Positions 9,471 to 19,888 of a stretch of 64,000 nucleotides of DNA are shown here, piece by piece. Positions within the stretch are counted from its first letter, which is position 1, and the number at the start of each line of letters is the position of its first letter. The DNA is taken from the NCBI GenBank assembly GCA_037783545.1, contig JBBELK010001111.1:62001-126000 (forward strand). The letters run 5' to 3'. The notes under the pieces are model-generated. The model saw nothing but the letters and a program-made list of their open reading frames with translations, did not search any database and was not told the origin of the DNA. This stretch comes from Henricia sp. BOLD:AAB3569 (lineage: Eukaryota > Echinodermata > Asteroidea > Spinulosida > Echinasteridae). The translations under genes were made by a program, and so were the position numbers.

Positions 9471-11315
9471 TTACTGGAAGTCCGCATCTTCCACAATCTG
9501 CACTTCACTGTCACTCTCGCCCCTCTCCGCCACCACCAACTCTACATTCAGACGGTCAGTGCCATTTCCCCTGCTCCCTCTGATCACAACGTCCTTGATG
9601 TCTATTTTACGTTGACTGATGGACGGGAAGAAGTCCGCCAGTCTGATGGTAAACCCAGGCAGTTCATCCTGCTTCTCGCTAGCATCGTTGCCGGAGGAGT
9701 CCACCACATTCAGCGGCAGGAGCCGCCTCTTGACCGCGTTGGAGGCGTCATCGTTCAGGGTGGTGTGTAAGGCTCGAATCTCCCTGCTCGCTGCAACCTC
9801 ACCGTTGTGATCGATCTCGTACGCAAACTTGAACGCCAAGCTTAGTGCACTCGTGCCCTCCATTGGAGGACGAGACGAAGTTTCCTTCATCTCACTGTTG
9901 GTCAGGCACTGCATCTGGTTCCTAACCCCCGGGGGACATTTATCGAGAGATTGTGAGGTTTCCCATGGGGGTGCAGTCGAGCTTACAGCTCGCTGCTTGG
10001 TAGGGGCCGGTTTGCTCAGTTCCTGCCTTGCGTAGAACTGGTCCGCGGGGGTACTGCTTTCGATGACACAACAATCTTCATCATCGCTGTTGATCTCTTG
10101 CTCCTTCTTGATCTCGTGAGATTTTACAAGCTGCTTCGGAACCGCAGTGCTGCTGATGACCGAACCAGACATTGCCACAAAGCCCTGCCGGGCAGTGCTC
10201 TCCCCTTCTGGAGACTCGGAGACGAGTCTGGGTTTCTTAGGGAGAGTCTGATCATCCACTTCTCGCACGTTGTCCGCCGAGATCCATCTGATTGGCTCTC
10301 CTTGGATTCCCTGCTCTTGTAGTTGGTAAGCCGACGTACTGCCTCGATATAGCGGCAGGGGTGATATTTGGACCGGGCTGGGCATTTCAGGATGGTTGGT
10401 GCTGATGAGAACAGCGGGAGACAGACTGTCACCGTGTGGAGACTCGGCCGACTGTTGTTGTTCGAAGACGCTTACTAACTCCTGCAAATCGTTTTGGTTG
10501 TTTCTCAAGCTCTCGCGTGGAACTCGACGGAGATGGGGCGTGACAATTGGCGGGTCAAACAGTCTTGACATGGACACAAGCTTCTGACGATCGGATTGTA
10601 TCACCGTGGAGGAGGATCCGAGTTCCGAGGCCTGGGTGGCTGAGCCAACTCGGCCCGACCCCCACCAGCTGCGTGTCCGTTGCCTGGAGACCTCCTCGTC
10701 GATTCCAACCCTGAACAAAATGACGAGCACTGCTGACTTGATAGATTGGGTCGAGAAATTCTCCTTGAGAAATCCAGCATCCTTCATCATGTCTGACAGA
10801 TAGTGGCTGAGAAGGTTGATCCCGATAGGCCGGTTGGAGAAATGCCTGCCGGATATGGAGGAGTCGGTCTGAGTTTGACGAAGAGGCGTTCTGAAGAATT
10901 CTCCCTGCGGTGGGATGTGAGACATGTAGGTGGTCATGATCTTGTAGACGCTGTGATCATTAGCAGGGTCGTCATACTGGATTACCCTCCGTACCCGATG
11001 CCCAGGGGCACCATCCATGCGATCGGGATCCATCTTTTCAAAGTCCACAAACTCGATGAACTTGCCGTGTTCATCACTCCCGAAACGAAATTGTTCGCGC
11101 ATTATCTCCCGGATTGCGTTTCTGGAATACACGCCGAAGGCTTTGCAGAAATAGAAAAATACTGCTCTGCTCAGGCCGACCGGATCAGTCAAATTAAGGA
11201 TGCCTCGCTGCCACAGAAATATCTCGTGCTCAATCGTCATTATTTCAACAGATGTGCGTTTTGTCTTTATCGAGGCAATATTGCCGAAGTTCGGTTCTTG
11301 AGGAATACCCGCCAT
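9471..11315 (-). CDS. Crypton-derived (DUF3504, tyrosine-recombinase-like) protein, 614 aa, single exon
   Basis: An uninterrupted 614-codon frame, GC-richer than its AT-rich surroundings. Residues about 24-215 follow the DUF3504 pattern of ZMYM2-4, QRICH1 and KIAA1958, the domain derived from Crypton DNA transposons. They include an EHEIFLWQRGIL start (30-40), an AVFFYFCKAFGVYSRNAIRE helix (51-70) where family members carry FGLRG.QE, an IEFVDFEKM strand (87-95), and NRPIGINLLSHYLSDMMKDAGF (161-182) split as the family's 'plG.ntL...mk..aG' motif. At the expected N-H-S-L-R site it reads TQSIK (189-193), so the catalytic His and Arg look lost, and I see no clear nucleophilic Tyr afterwards. The tail is Ser/Pro/Gln-rich with a basic KKPRL (360-364), an IKKE sumoylation-type site (402-405) and SIM-like acidic-hydrophobic stretches (411-420, 602-610). 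The ATG has an in-frame stop 8 codons upstream (11337-11339). A possible ATTAAA poly(A) signal lies at 9352-9357. Probably a domesticated DNA-binding or chromatin protein; a recently dead Crypton copy is the alternative. Confidence 0.82.
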   Translation of the reverse strand: MAGIPQEPNFGNIASIKTKRTSVEIMTIEHEIFLWQRGILNLTDPVGLSRAVFFYFCKAFGVYSRNAIREIMREQFRFGSDEHGKFIEFVDFEKMDPDRMDGAPGHRVRRVIQYDDPANDHSVYKIMTTYMSHIPPQGEFFRTPLRQTQTDSSISGRHFSNRPIGINLLSHYLSDMMKDAGFLKENFSTQSIKSAVLVILFRVGIDEEVSRQRTRSWWGSGRVGSATQASELGSSSTVIQSDRQKLVSMSRLFDPPIVTPHLRRVPRESLRNNQNDLQELVSVFEQQQSAESPHGDSLSPAVLISTNHPEMPSPVQISPLPLYRGSTSAYQLQEQGIQGEPIRWISADNVREVDDQTLPKKPRLVSESPEGESTARQGFVAMSGSVISSTAVPKQLVKSHEIKKEQEINSDDEDCCVIESSTPADQFYARQELSKPAPTKQRAVSSTAPPWETSQSLDKCPPGVRNQMQCLTNSEMKETSSRPPMEGTSALSLAFKFAYEIDHNGEVAASREIRALHTTLNDDASNAVKRRLLPLNVVDSSGNDASEKQDELPGFTIRLADFFPSISQRKIDIKDVVIRGSRGNGTDRLNVELVVAERGESDSEVQIVEDADFQ

Positions 11316-12221
11316 GACGAAACTGTTTACGAAGGATCAGAGATGTGGTTACGTAAATGACTGAACAGTACCGTTGAAGCAGTTGTAATTTTTAATCCAG
11401 CTTTCAGTAACGTAACAGAGCATTTAGCGTGTCGTCTAAGCGTTCAGCAGAAAAGTCCAAAATAAAGAAGGTTCATGAGGGAGGGGATGAGCCTGTCAGC
11501 AAAGCGAACGTTAATTTCACTATTCTGGTTATTTTTATTCCGTGCAAACATGCACATCACAGCGACTTGACCCGTGACCCGCTGCGCACAACGAACACTG
11601 TGTTCAATTCAAACATCCATACACAGCGGACGGACGTACGTGCATGTCATGCACAGCGTAACTTGTACGGATATATACGACTGCATGTAGTAAATGTACG
11701 TTGAGTATATTGTGCATACGTCCATATCATGCGAGAATAGGCGATGCTGAAGCGTATTCCCGATCCCCAGGGCTTGCTATAACGTATAAATCAGTAATTA
11801 ACTCGATCCTTCCATTAGACGAGCGACCACACTTACACCGGCAATCCTCAGTTAACAAGAAATACTGCACTACTTGAAGTATCAACGGCCCTCATTTTAA
11901 TGTGCGACGGAAAATGAAAACATCCAAGTGCACAACAGGGCTCGGTAAACATGTGCACACAACGTGTAGTCCCCGCTAATGCGCGTGCAGTGTTGTTTGC
12001 ACTGGCATCGTGTTTTGTATTGAAAACGTCATACATTATGCATAACAACCGCTCGGCAGGATATTTATGCGTAGGATCCAGGAGACCTACGTGCGAAGGT
12101 TTTGCTTTGTTATGTGTGCACTTGTGCTTCGGACGGTACGGCCGTACCGTATGCATTTTGTGCTGTAGGCCCAGACGGTTAATGATCTCATGCAGCACAT
12201 CATGCAGAGTGCGTATACATT
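11316..12221. other. Upstream flank of the Crypton-derived gene; nothing recognised
   Basis: No TATA box is clear on the minus strand within 150 bases of the start codon. Open frames at 11848-12433 on both strands are low-confidence and overlap a MITE. Confidence 0.5.
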
Positions 12222-12346
12222 TCGTGGGGCACCTTTTGTTATTTAAACTGTTTAACAATGGAAGCACGATTTGTGCAACCATGCATGTCCTAAAGGAACA
12301 AAGAAACTGCCCCACGAAATGGCGGCTATTCGATACGGTCTATACA
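12222..12346. repeat. Palindromic MITE family U, copy 2, left arm truncated
   Basis: CATTTCGTGGGGCACCTTTT to ATGGCGGCTATTCGATACGG. Confidence 0.85.
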
Positions 12347-12865
12347 GCAGACCCAGTCCCCGTGCAAGCTGATAATAATACTGAAATAGTACTAAAATTT
12401 TCAAAAACAAAAATCATGGCGCCGCTGGTTTGAAAGTGTAGGCCTACGTCTTTACGAAACTTTACGAAAATTTCGGCATTTTAAAAAAAATCGTGCATTT
12501 TGAAAACAATTTTGTAGATCTGGAGGCCGCCACGAAAATAACGGTTTATTGTTCTCCTAAGATCAATCCCTCGACGCGACTACATTAATTTTTGTTTATT
12601 AATTTTGTGTAGGCCTAGGCCCTATTTTAAGTCTGTTCGATTTTGTTCAACATGAAAATGAACCTAGGCTACCCCATTTTGCACCTCAATTTCAAGACAA
12701 TTTTGTTCTGCTCAGTAATGCGTGACCCTAGGAAAGTAACAAAGGTATCATTGAAAAGCACATATCTTCTGCTTTAAGATGCTACCATGCTTTGTATTGG
12801 TAAACGTATAATCTGGTCAAAATTTTTTTTCGAAGTTGGATTACCTTTTTTTGAAAAACGCCCCT

Positions 12866-13326
12866 ATAAAGGCAGAACACATGATTGGTAAACCGTTACA
12901 AATAGTTTTATCTCCCCATGTGATTGAAGATATGCATGATAAAAATGGCTTTACGGTCACTTCGCCCCCAAACCATTTCGCCCTGAATCACGACCTGTGC
13001 ACGAAGTGTTTTGTGGCGAATTAAGTGGCATTCGGACGAAGCGGTGTAAGGGTAAAGTGGTTTTGGGGCAAGGTGGATTTTGGGGCGAAGTGGTTCAGGG
13101 CGAAGTGGTGCAGGGCGAAATGGTTTTGGGGCGAAGTGAATTTTTGTCTCGTATGAGACGAAAATTAATTGTTCTATACTCATTTCTCAAAAACTATGGC
13201 ACTAAACAAAACCATTTTGAGGGAAGTTTACTACCGTCATCATGTTTATATTGTAAATCTGTTATTTGTAAATCTGTGAACATTTCTGATTTTCGGGATT
13301 ACCAATGATGTGTTCTAACTTTAAAG
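12866..13326. repeat. MITE family A, copy 3
   Basis: Ends AAGGCAGAACACATGATTGG and CCAATGATGTGTTCTAACTTT, matching as inverted repeats. The internal array is mostly in the GGGGCGAAGTGG orientation. Confidence 0.9.
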
Positions 13327-14200
13327 CTAATGCCGTATATGGTAGGCCTATAGTTGATGGCATATAAAGGGCCTTATCTAGTTGCATCTACACTCGGCAA
13401 AGGCCTAGTATACAGTACGGGTTTGGGAATCAAGGGAAGTTGTTTGCAGAAGCCCTATATACGCTTTCGTTTTTGTACAAAGAATAATTATTGTGATGTA
13501 AGCCGAATCCGAGACTCAATTAACGTTACTTGCCAGATTGGCGTCAGGAGACATAATGAGCTGGTTTATCATAAAGTTTATGCAGATCAGTTCTCAGTGT
13601 TAGAGCCAGAACTAAGGCTGGCGCCCCGAATTGTTCATCTTCAAAATTAATGGAGGTGCAGTTTAGAAAGTCTATACGTTGGCTACAATGCTGTTATTAT
13701 TGCTACGTGGTGTACGCCAATGCCTAGCAACTAACAGTATGTTTGCTTTATGCCATGAGGCGTGTTTCTGTTAGGCGTGTTTCTATTGAGACCCATTTAC
13801 CGGATAATGCCGGAAAATGTGTTGTACAAAACGGGTCTTATATCCGCTATTTTCCGGTAAATGGCGGGGAGAATTTTCCCAGGCAATTTTCCTACTCGAG
13901 GAAGGAAAATGCCGGGGAATTTATTCGGTAAGCGCCAATAGAAACATGCACCGTTCCGCTGGCCGAGTGCGCAGACAGGGGCCCGGAAAACATGTGAACA
14001 GCATGCACAATGACTGATCCAATGCAGGTGCATGCCGACCTTTATCCGGCAAATTCACGAAGCGTGACGCAAGGCCATGGGCCAGCAAGCTCGGCTATTT
14101 CCCAGCAGAGAGCCGCTCAATCTCAGTAGAAACGTCGCGTTACCTGCTATACTTACCTGGCAAATGGGTTTACTGTTGCTGTTAATTTATGGCATCTTCG
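13327..14200. other. No supported gene
   Basis: A 98-codon plus frame (13354-13650) starts KGPYLVASTLGKGL, faintly like the C-terminus of retroelement integrases, but nothing follows that supports it. 13795-13925 contains inverted CATTTACCGG/CCGGTAAATG words. Confidence 0.4.
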
Positions 14201-14452
14201 GCAACTTATTCCTCGCCTTTCACGTCCCGGGTTCGAATCCGGGGAGTGTATGTGGATTTGGTTTGCAGTCCCTACTTGACCGCGTGGGTTTGCCCCTGCT
14301 TTCTCTGGGGGTTTTCCTCCCACTTCTAAAACTGCAACTCCTTCTTCGTCATTTCAAGTTGATAATAAAGTATAGTTAAAGCTAAACCCGTATAGTTTAT
14401 GGCGTAAAGGGCCTTAGTTGCCGAAGATACCATAAAATTAACAACAACAACA
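14201..14452 (+). repeat. tRNA-derived SINE, second family, copy 2
   Basis: Starts at TTCCTCGCCTTTCACGTCCC, so the A-box is missing; body and CAACAACAAC tail are the same as at 5395-5702. Confidence 0.87.
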
Positions 14453-14479
14453 TATCATTTTTGCTTTAACTATATAGGC

Positions 14480-14645
14480 CTACTTTTACTTTATTAGCTT
14501 GAGATGACAAAGGAGGAGATGCAGTTTTAGAAGTGGGAGGAAAACCCAATCCACATACACAACCCGGAGTCGATCGAACCCGGGACGCCAGAGGTGAAAG
14601 GCGAGGAAAGAACCACTATAGGCCCAATACGCCAACCCGACCGTC
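14480..14645 (-). repeat. tRNA-derived SINE, second family, antisense
   Basis: Inverse of the same body (TGACAAAGGAGGAGATGCAG ... ACCCGGGACGCCAGAGGTGA ... GCCAACCCGACCG). With the 14201 copy it forms a tail-to-tail pair. Confidence 0.85.
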
Positions 14646-15296
14646 GCCCCAGTTTACCGGTAAAATTACGGATGCTCAATAGAAACACTTCGCGTAGTTT
14701 AGTACGTCAATTACACCGGACGCTATTCACATATGAAAGACACAGAAGGCTAATTCAGAAACGTACTGCCCAACGAACAGGGTCAAGGGTTGTTAAACTA
14801 GAGAGAGCCAGAAAGTGGTGGAATATCTCCGGTAAAATTTATAACGGATATCATGGGTCTTTTCACAGTATTACCCCTGGTCAATTGCTGGGTTCTTAAT
14901 ATCATTCCTCATTGTCCGTGGTTCTCAGCAAATTCGATTTTTTTTTAATTGTTAAAGCATTTACTTTATTTTAACGAAAAAACATCATACTTTGTATTTT
15001 AGACATAGGCAACCCTGTGAAAAACGATGTTTTTATGCCTTGCCTAGACTTGCGTACAGCAGCGTGCCCCCGGCCCCTGGACTAGTGGCCTGCTAAATCT
15101 CTTTTCTTACGTCTCGGAAGACTTTCAGAGACAGAAGAAACAGAAGAACAGATTAGACAGGCAACCAGTCCAGAGGGCGCGCTGTACGCTGCGCATTACA
15201 GAACAAACACGGGCCAATTATTCGAAAAATTTACAGTATTGTTCGATAAATAAACGGTGGTCTGTTTTTTTCGTTGATGTCTCATTTGGAGAGTAT

Positions 15297-16142
15297 AGGC
15301 CTATACAGGGTGGATTTTAAAACAAAACCACGAAACCGAGTTATTATTGTTCATTGTAACTATATACAGTAGGGCACATATGAAGTAAAGGGAGATATCC
15401 TCTGTAAGGGTTGAATCAACTCTTTAAAATTACACCATGATAATTATAATGTCATTATGTTTTCGGTTGACCTAGCCGTCACCAATGTTATGCAAGGGTC
15501 TAGTTTGGGATTTGCGCCATTTTCTTTTATGGCGTCCATAGCCTGTTTGAACGGTCAATATTATTATCCATTGGCAAAGCTTAGGAAGCCTCATAAATTA
15601 ACCTGCTGATAAAAATGTTGACAGGGGGAAAACCTAAACAGAACACATTCAGGCCCAGATGAGAATGCACCGATTTTCTGTTGAGTCGAAGGCCCGGGCG
15701 AAGGGGAACCCGGCGTGGTCGATGCAATTCAGCAGGCCCTGTAGCAGCACATCGGCGGGCCAGACGAAATGGTTAGGACTGGCCCTATGGTTGCAAACAT
15801 GTTCAACAAAATTGTCCTGTGGTACCCTTACAGAATTATGAGACGACATCACATTTCTTGCGATCTTCAGACTTTCAGAGGCGTATTGGGTTTTGCCAAT
15901 TGATAGTTGATCGTCCAAACAGGATATGCCGTGGTTTAGGCCACTTAACGACATTAACGAGTGTCGCAAATCCCAAGCTAGACCATTGCATAACATTGGT
16001 CACTGCTCAGTCAACTGACATGATCGGGGTGTCATTTTAAAGAGGAGATTCAGCCCTAACAGAAGACATCTCCTTTGATTCATATGTGCCCTACTTTAGT
16101 TACAATAATAACATCTCGGTTATTATCCACCCTGTATAATAG
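15297..16142. mobile_element. DNA-transposon-like element with long imperfect TIRs
   Basis: Left end TATACAGGGTGGATTTTAAA and right end (inverted) TATACAGGGTGGATAATAAC. The arms match for about 120 bp (ACTATATACAGTAGGGCACA versus ACTAAAGTAGGGCACATATG). The 600-bp interior carries one 115-codon minus frame (15996-15649) with no recognisable domain, so it is a non-autonomous or decayed copy. Confidence 0.8.
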
Positions 16143-16164
16143 CCCCACCTTAACTCATGCATGT

Positions 16165-16285
16165 ACCCATTTGTTCCTTGATGTGGGGAGGGGCAAATTG
16201 TTGTAAAGTGCCTTGCCAAAAGGCACTCGCACCATGGACGCAGGCCGGCCTGGATTCGAACTCACGACCTGTAAACAGCTGTAGA
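16165..16285 (-). repeat. SINE fragment, antisense
   Basis: TTGTAAAGTGCCTTGCCAAA AGGCAC and GCCTGGATTCGAACTCACGA are the inverted body and B-box of the tRNA-SINE type. Confidence 0.7.
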
Positions 16286-17517
16286 AGATGAAGCCGCATT
16301 CAGAGGAGGTTACGGATGTATAGATAATGACATCGTGGGTGCTAAAGATTTCTCCTGGATTTAGAGCGCATTTTGGCGCGCGAACTGCAGAGAGCTAGAG
16401 GCCTAGGCCTCTCCTTGGGAATGATTAACGTTCAGACTAAGTGTTCTCCCACTCCTGCCCCCGAGATGCATGCTAAAAGCCTCCCATGCATAGCGTAGGC
16501 CTACGTAATCAGCCAGGACTCGGACCCACGACCATCCGCCATGAAAGAAACAAACAGATTTCCCAATAGTTCCACCAGAGTCCCTATAACAAGTTAACGG
16601 ATATTACCCGTCGTACGAAGGACTCTTTTCGAAATATACCCATTAATTGTTGGAACCAAGGAGCTATATTTTGTCCATAACAAAAGCATACCATAAGTTA
16701 CATCTACATTGAATTTGCCGTTTTTATTTTTTAGTATTGGGATTAACTTTGGTCGCACATATTTTTGGGATAAATTTAGTGAATACATTGTACATGATTT
16801 CAAATATATACACAATATAACTATCTGTACCGGACACATTGGTTATATTTCTTTAGACATTTAGTTTAAGAAATCATATTTCATTTCCTTTATAACGATG
16901 ATTGACACAAGTGTCTGAATGTTTCTTTTCTTGCAATAAATATATGAAAATACAGAAACGAAATGTACACTCTGAAAACAATGAATACTACATGTACATG
17001 TATGTATATGGAAGACAACCGCATAGTTCCGACCTGTCAATCAACCGAACCCGCCGACCAATCACAACAGAGCTAGCAGATGTCACCCACATAGGTCAAA
17101 GTGCACTACGCTCACAACATGATCACGCGATATGTTCTGCCGGCCCCATACAATTTGTACAGTGTTGTATGCGACGATCCGGGTGAATTTTTGGTTTCAA
17201 GGCCGGTCGTTTCGTTGTTCAAAGGTACGAAAGCACATATTTCATGATATGACATCCCTGTATTACTGGCCCTTTACTCAGTGTGTTCTAAGATAACTGT
17301 TGACCCTGAAACATGAATACCTTTGAATTTTCTTCAATGAATCTGTGCTTTCCGTTGAAAGTCCCATTGCAGCTTTGTGCGTTGCGTGTCGCCATTTTTG
17401 ACGATAGCGTGTGAGCCATAGCAACAATGTCCAAGGGGCCGGGGGCGGGGTTAACTGGGCAAAATCGGAACTATGCATTACAGATGCAGTGTGTATATCT
17501 AGGGGACACTAATCTAC

Positions 17518-17714
17518 CAGGGTTGTAGTCGAGTCCATCACAAGTCTTTCACAAGTCCAGAGCCGATAAAATCACATGTCCGTGACAAGTCCAGTAACAA
17601 GAAGCAAATGTTGAACACGCACAAAAGAATGCCTTTGTTGAAGATCATTTGAATAGCCAGGGACTTGTGGTGGACCTTTGAACGCTTGTGAGGACTTCTG
17701 ATGGACTTGTAATT
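17518..17714. repeat. Palindromic MITE family P
   Basis: AGGGTTGTAGTCGAGTCCAT on the left and GATTCGACTACAACCCT on the right; interior is full of CACAAGTCC/GGACTTGTG words. A half copy lies at 21190-21250. Confidence 0.88.
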
Positions 17715-18004
17715 GATTCGACTACAACCCTGCTAATCTACGGAATGCAAGATTCAAGAAATTCGACAAAATATTCACTTAAAATGTATATTTTAGGATT
17801 TTGGAAAGTTACAAAACAGAAAGTGCAACTCTTGAAACTTTGCGGACATCAATTTTTAAAGTATTTACCATACATCGTTCGAAGCCTAATGACCTAACTT
17901 TTTTATTTAAAAAGAAATTCCAGGTGAATTTGACAGCCCAAAGAACTGAAAATATTACAAATTCAATGGAACATGCCCTATAGAGTACCAAAGTGAAAAT
18001 GTCA

Positions 18005-18145
18005 ACCTTTGTGTGTTGCCAAGGTTACTGGATCCACACTAAAACCAGTGATGAACTGTTTCCCTGCACTTTACCAATGGAGTTTTAGATTACCAGCGAA
18101 TGTCGAGACCCAATTACCATGGTGACTGATGTCACACTTTAGTAA
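18005..18145. repeat. Interspersed repeat (AAAACCAGTGAA family), copy 2
   Basis: TTTGTGTGTTGCCAAGGTTA CTGGATCCACACTAAAACCAGT then TTACCAGCGAATGTCGAGAC and GATGTCACACTTTAG. Confidence 0.78.
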
Positions 18146-18567
18146 TCTATTGTGCTCGAGTAAGCAGCTATTGTTGGACCATCATTACATGTATTTTGAT
18201 CAAATTTTGCCACTAAAAAATTATTGATGCACGTTTTTGCATTGGTCACTGCATGCTTACGGTGTACAAGGAATTCAATTTTTTGGAATGAATTCGACCA
18301 ATGCCAGGGGTAGCTAAGTTTTCCAGAACCGATTGCACTTTGAAAAAAGAAAAAAAAACTTTGAATAAAAATTTGACAATTTTCTATTTGAAAATCCTGA
18401 AATTTAAATCTTGAAAAACGTTTTTAGCTAGATAAAACTGTCGCTTTTGACTTGAATGCTTTCAAAATGCATTCAAGTAGATGCTACACATTATGAATAC
18501 TGGCCGTTAATACATGTAGTTACTAAGATTTGATTAACAATGAAACTGGATGTCAAAGTTCCTCGCG

Positions 18568-18660
18568 TCCCTTCCTTCCCTCCACCCACCCCCCTTCTCC
18601 CCACCCCCCTCTTCCCACCCCAATTCCCCCCACCCTACCCCAACCACCACCCAGAACACC
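18568..18660. repeat. C-rich tract downstream of Spire
   Basis: Ninety bases with many CCC to CCCCCC runs on the plus strand. In Spire sense it is G-rich with at least six GGG runs spaced 2-7 bases, about 0.85 kb past the stop codon. Confidence 0.85.
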
Positions 18661-19503
18661 TCCTTTCTCAAAGAGATCAGTATTCTAAAGCTGCCCTCAG
18701 GTCAACCTTACGACGACACAGAACAGTTGATGACTGGCTTTTTAGGACCAAGCTGCGGCTGAGCCGCGGCTGTTGGCATCAAATTAAGCAGCAATCGTTT
18801 TGAGTACTGTGTGTAGCGTTGACGACATTTAGACATCAGACAACGCTCAAATACATCGAGTCACAAGAGTAGAACAAGTTCAACTTTTGGGGCATGATCC
18901 TGACTGTCGCAGCCAACTATATAGATGCATGCATGATGCTCAGGTAGCCAATCAGTGTGCGGAAAAAAAAAACCACACCATGGAATCCTTGTCACATCTA
19001 ATCGTGCATGACATGAGTGTCATTGTATTTGTGTTGAGCGATAATCACATGATTTGATCTGTTTTGTGACCTGAACGTTACTTAATGTAGAGTGTTCCGT
19101 CGCAGTGCACAAGATTCACAGGTAGACCTGAGGGCAGCTTAAATTTGTAGACTCCGGTAGAGCAGACGATGCTGGACATTTACACTGTGGGTCTAATGTC
19201 AGATCAGGGGGCAAATTCACAAAGACAAATTTGCGATGTGTCGCAACAACTGATAAACCCATTGCAAAGGTACAGCTACCAAACATATAAACGCGACTTT
19301 TTGAAGAGTTCAGCCCAAATATTGTATAGCGCCATGTAGCAGTTCTGCCCGCAACTTGCAACATGTACCCGTCGCGAGTGTTTTGTGGAATCCAGCTATA
19401 AAACCGGTCATAAACTTACAAAGGGTTTGGCGAGTTGCGATGGACTTGAGCACTTTCGATGCATAGCCGGTCTTTGTGAAATCGACCTCAGCTCACAGTG
19501 CGC

Positions 19504-19888
19504 TCAATCGTGTTCATCACCCTGGGTGGATGGCGCATCACACTCAATATCACTATGTCTGCTCCCCTGTCTGCGTAGGTCCCCGTCACTGCGTTTACTT
19601 CTGTTACTGGCTGTACTGCGTGTGCTCCTATCGCTGCGTTCACTGTCCCGACTAGACTGCTTGGGCAGTCGCGGAGGCGAATTCAACCTAAAGTCATCCG
19701 ATTCTCGGTGGCCAGAGCCGTTGATATAACTAGCCTCTCGGCTGGCCCTGACTGCTTCCTTCAGAAAGTCCTTGCACTCGCAGCAGACCTTGTCCAATTG
19801 CTCCTTGGGTCTGTTAGTTTGTTTTTCTCGTCTCCACAGCCTGGGGGAGCCCTGGGGGCTTATGGACGGGGTGGGAGGTTCTGAATGA
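19504..19888 (-). CDS. SPIRE1: Spire exon 13: C-terminus with stop
   Basis: 385 bases ending in TGA at 19506-19504. After [19 protein letters not shown] comes [19 protein letters not shown], the fourth CxxC pair (CCEC), corresponding to STMEVCVDCKKFISEI near the end of SPIRE1. The remainder is a Ser/Arg/Asp-rich tail with repeated RSDRSTRST and RSKRSD motifs, longer and more SR-like than in vertebrates. Acceptor TTGTTTCATCAG|TCATTC. No AATAAA is seen within 1.5 kb downstream; the first candidate is at 17907-17902, so the 3' end is not set. Confidence 0.93.

Noticed and set aside
9414..11360. Several plus-strand frames of 63-185 codons
   Set aside because: Shadows of the 614-codon minus-strand Crypton-derived gene; they show no domain.
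13354..13650. Possible retroelement integrase C-terminus (KGPYLVASTLGKGL)
   Set aside because: Only about 14 residues resemble that region and nothing upstream encodes an integrase core.
19385..19729. 114-codon plus-strand frame
   Set aside because: Antisense shadow of the Spire terminal exon, whose arginine/serine codons keep it open.
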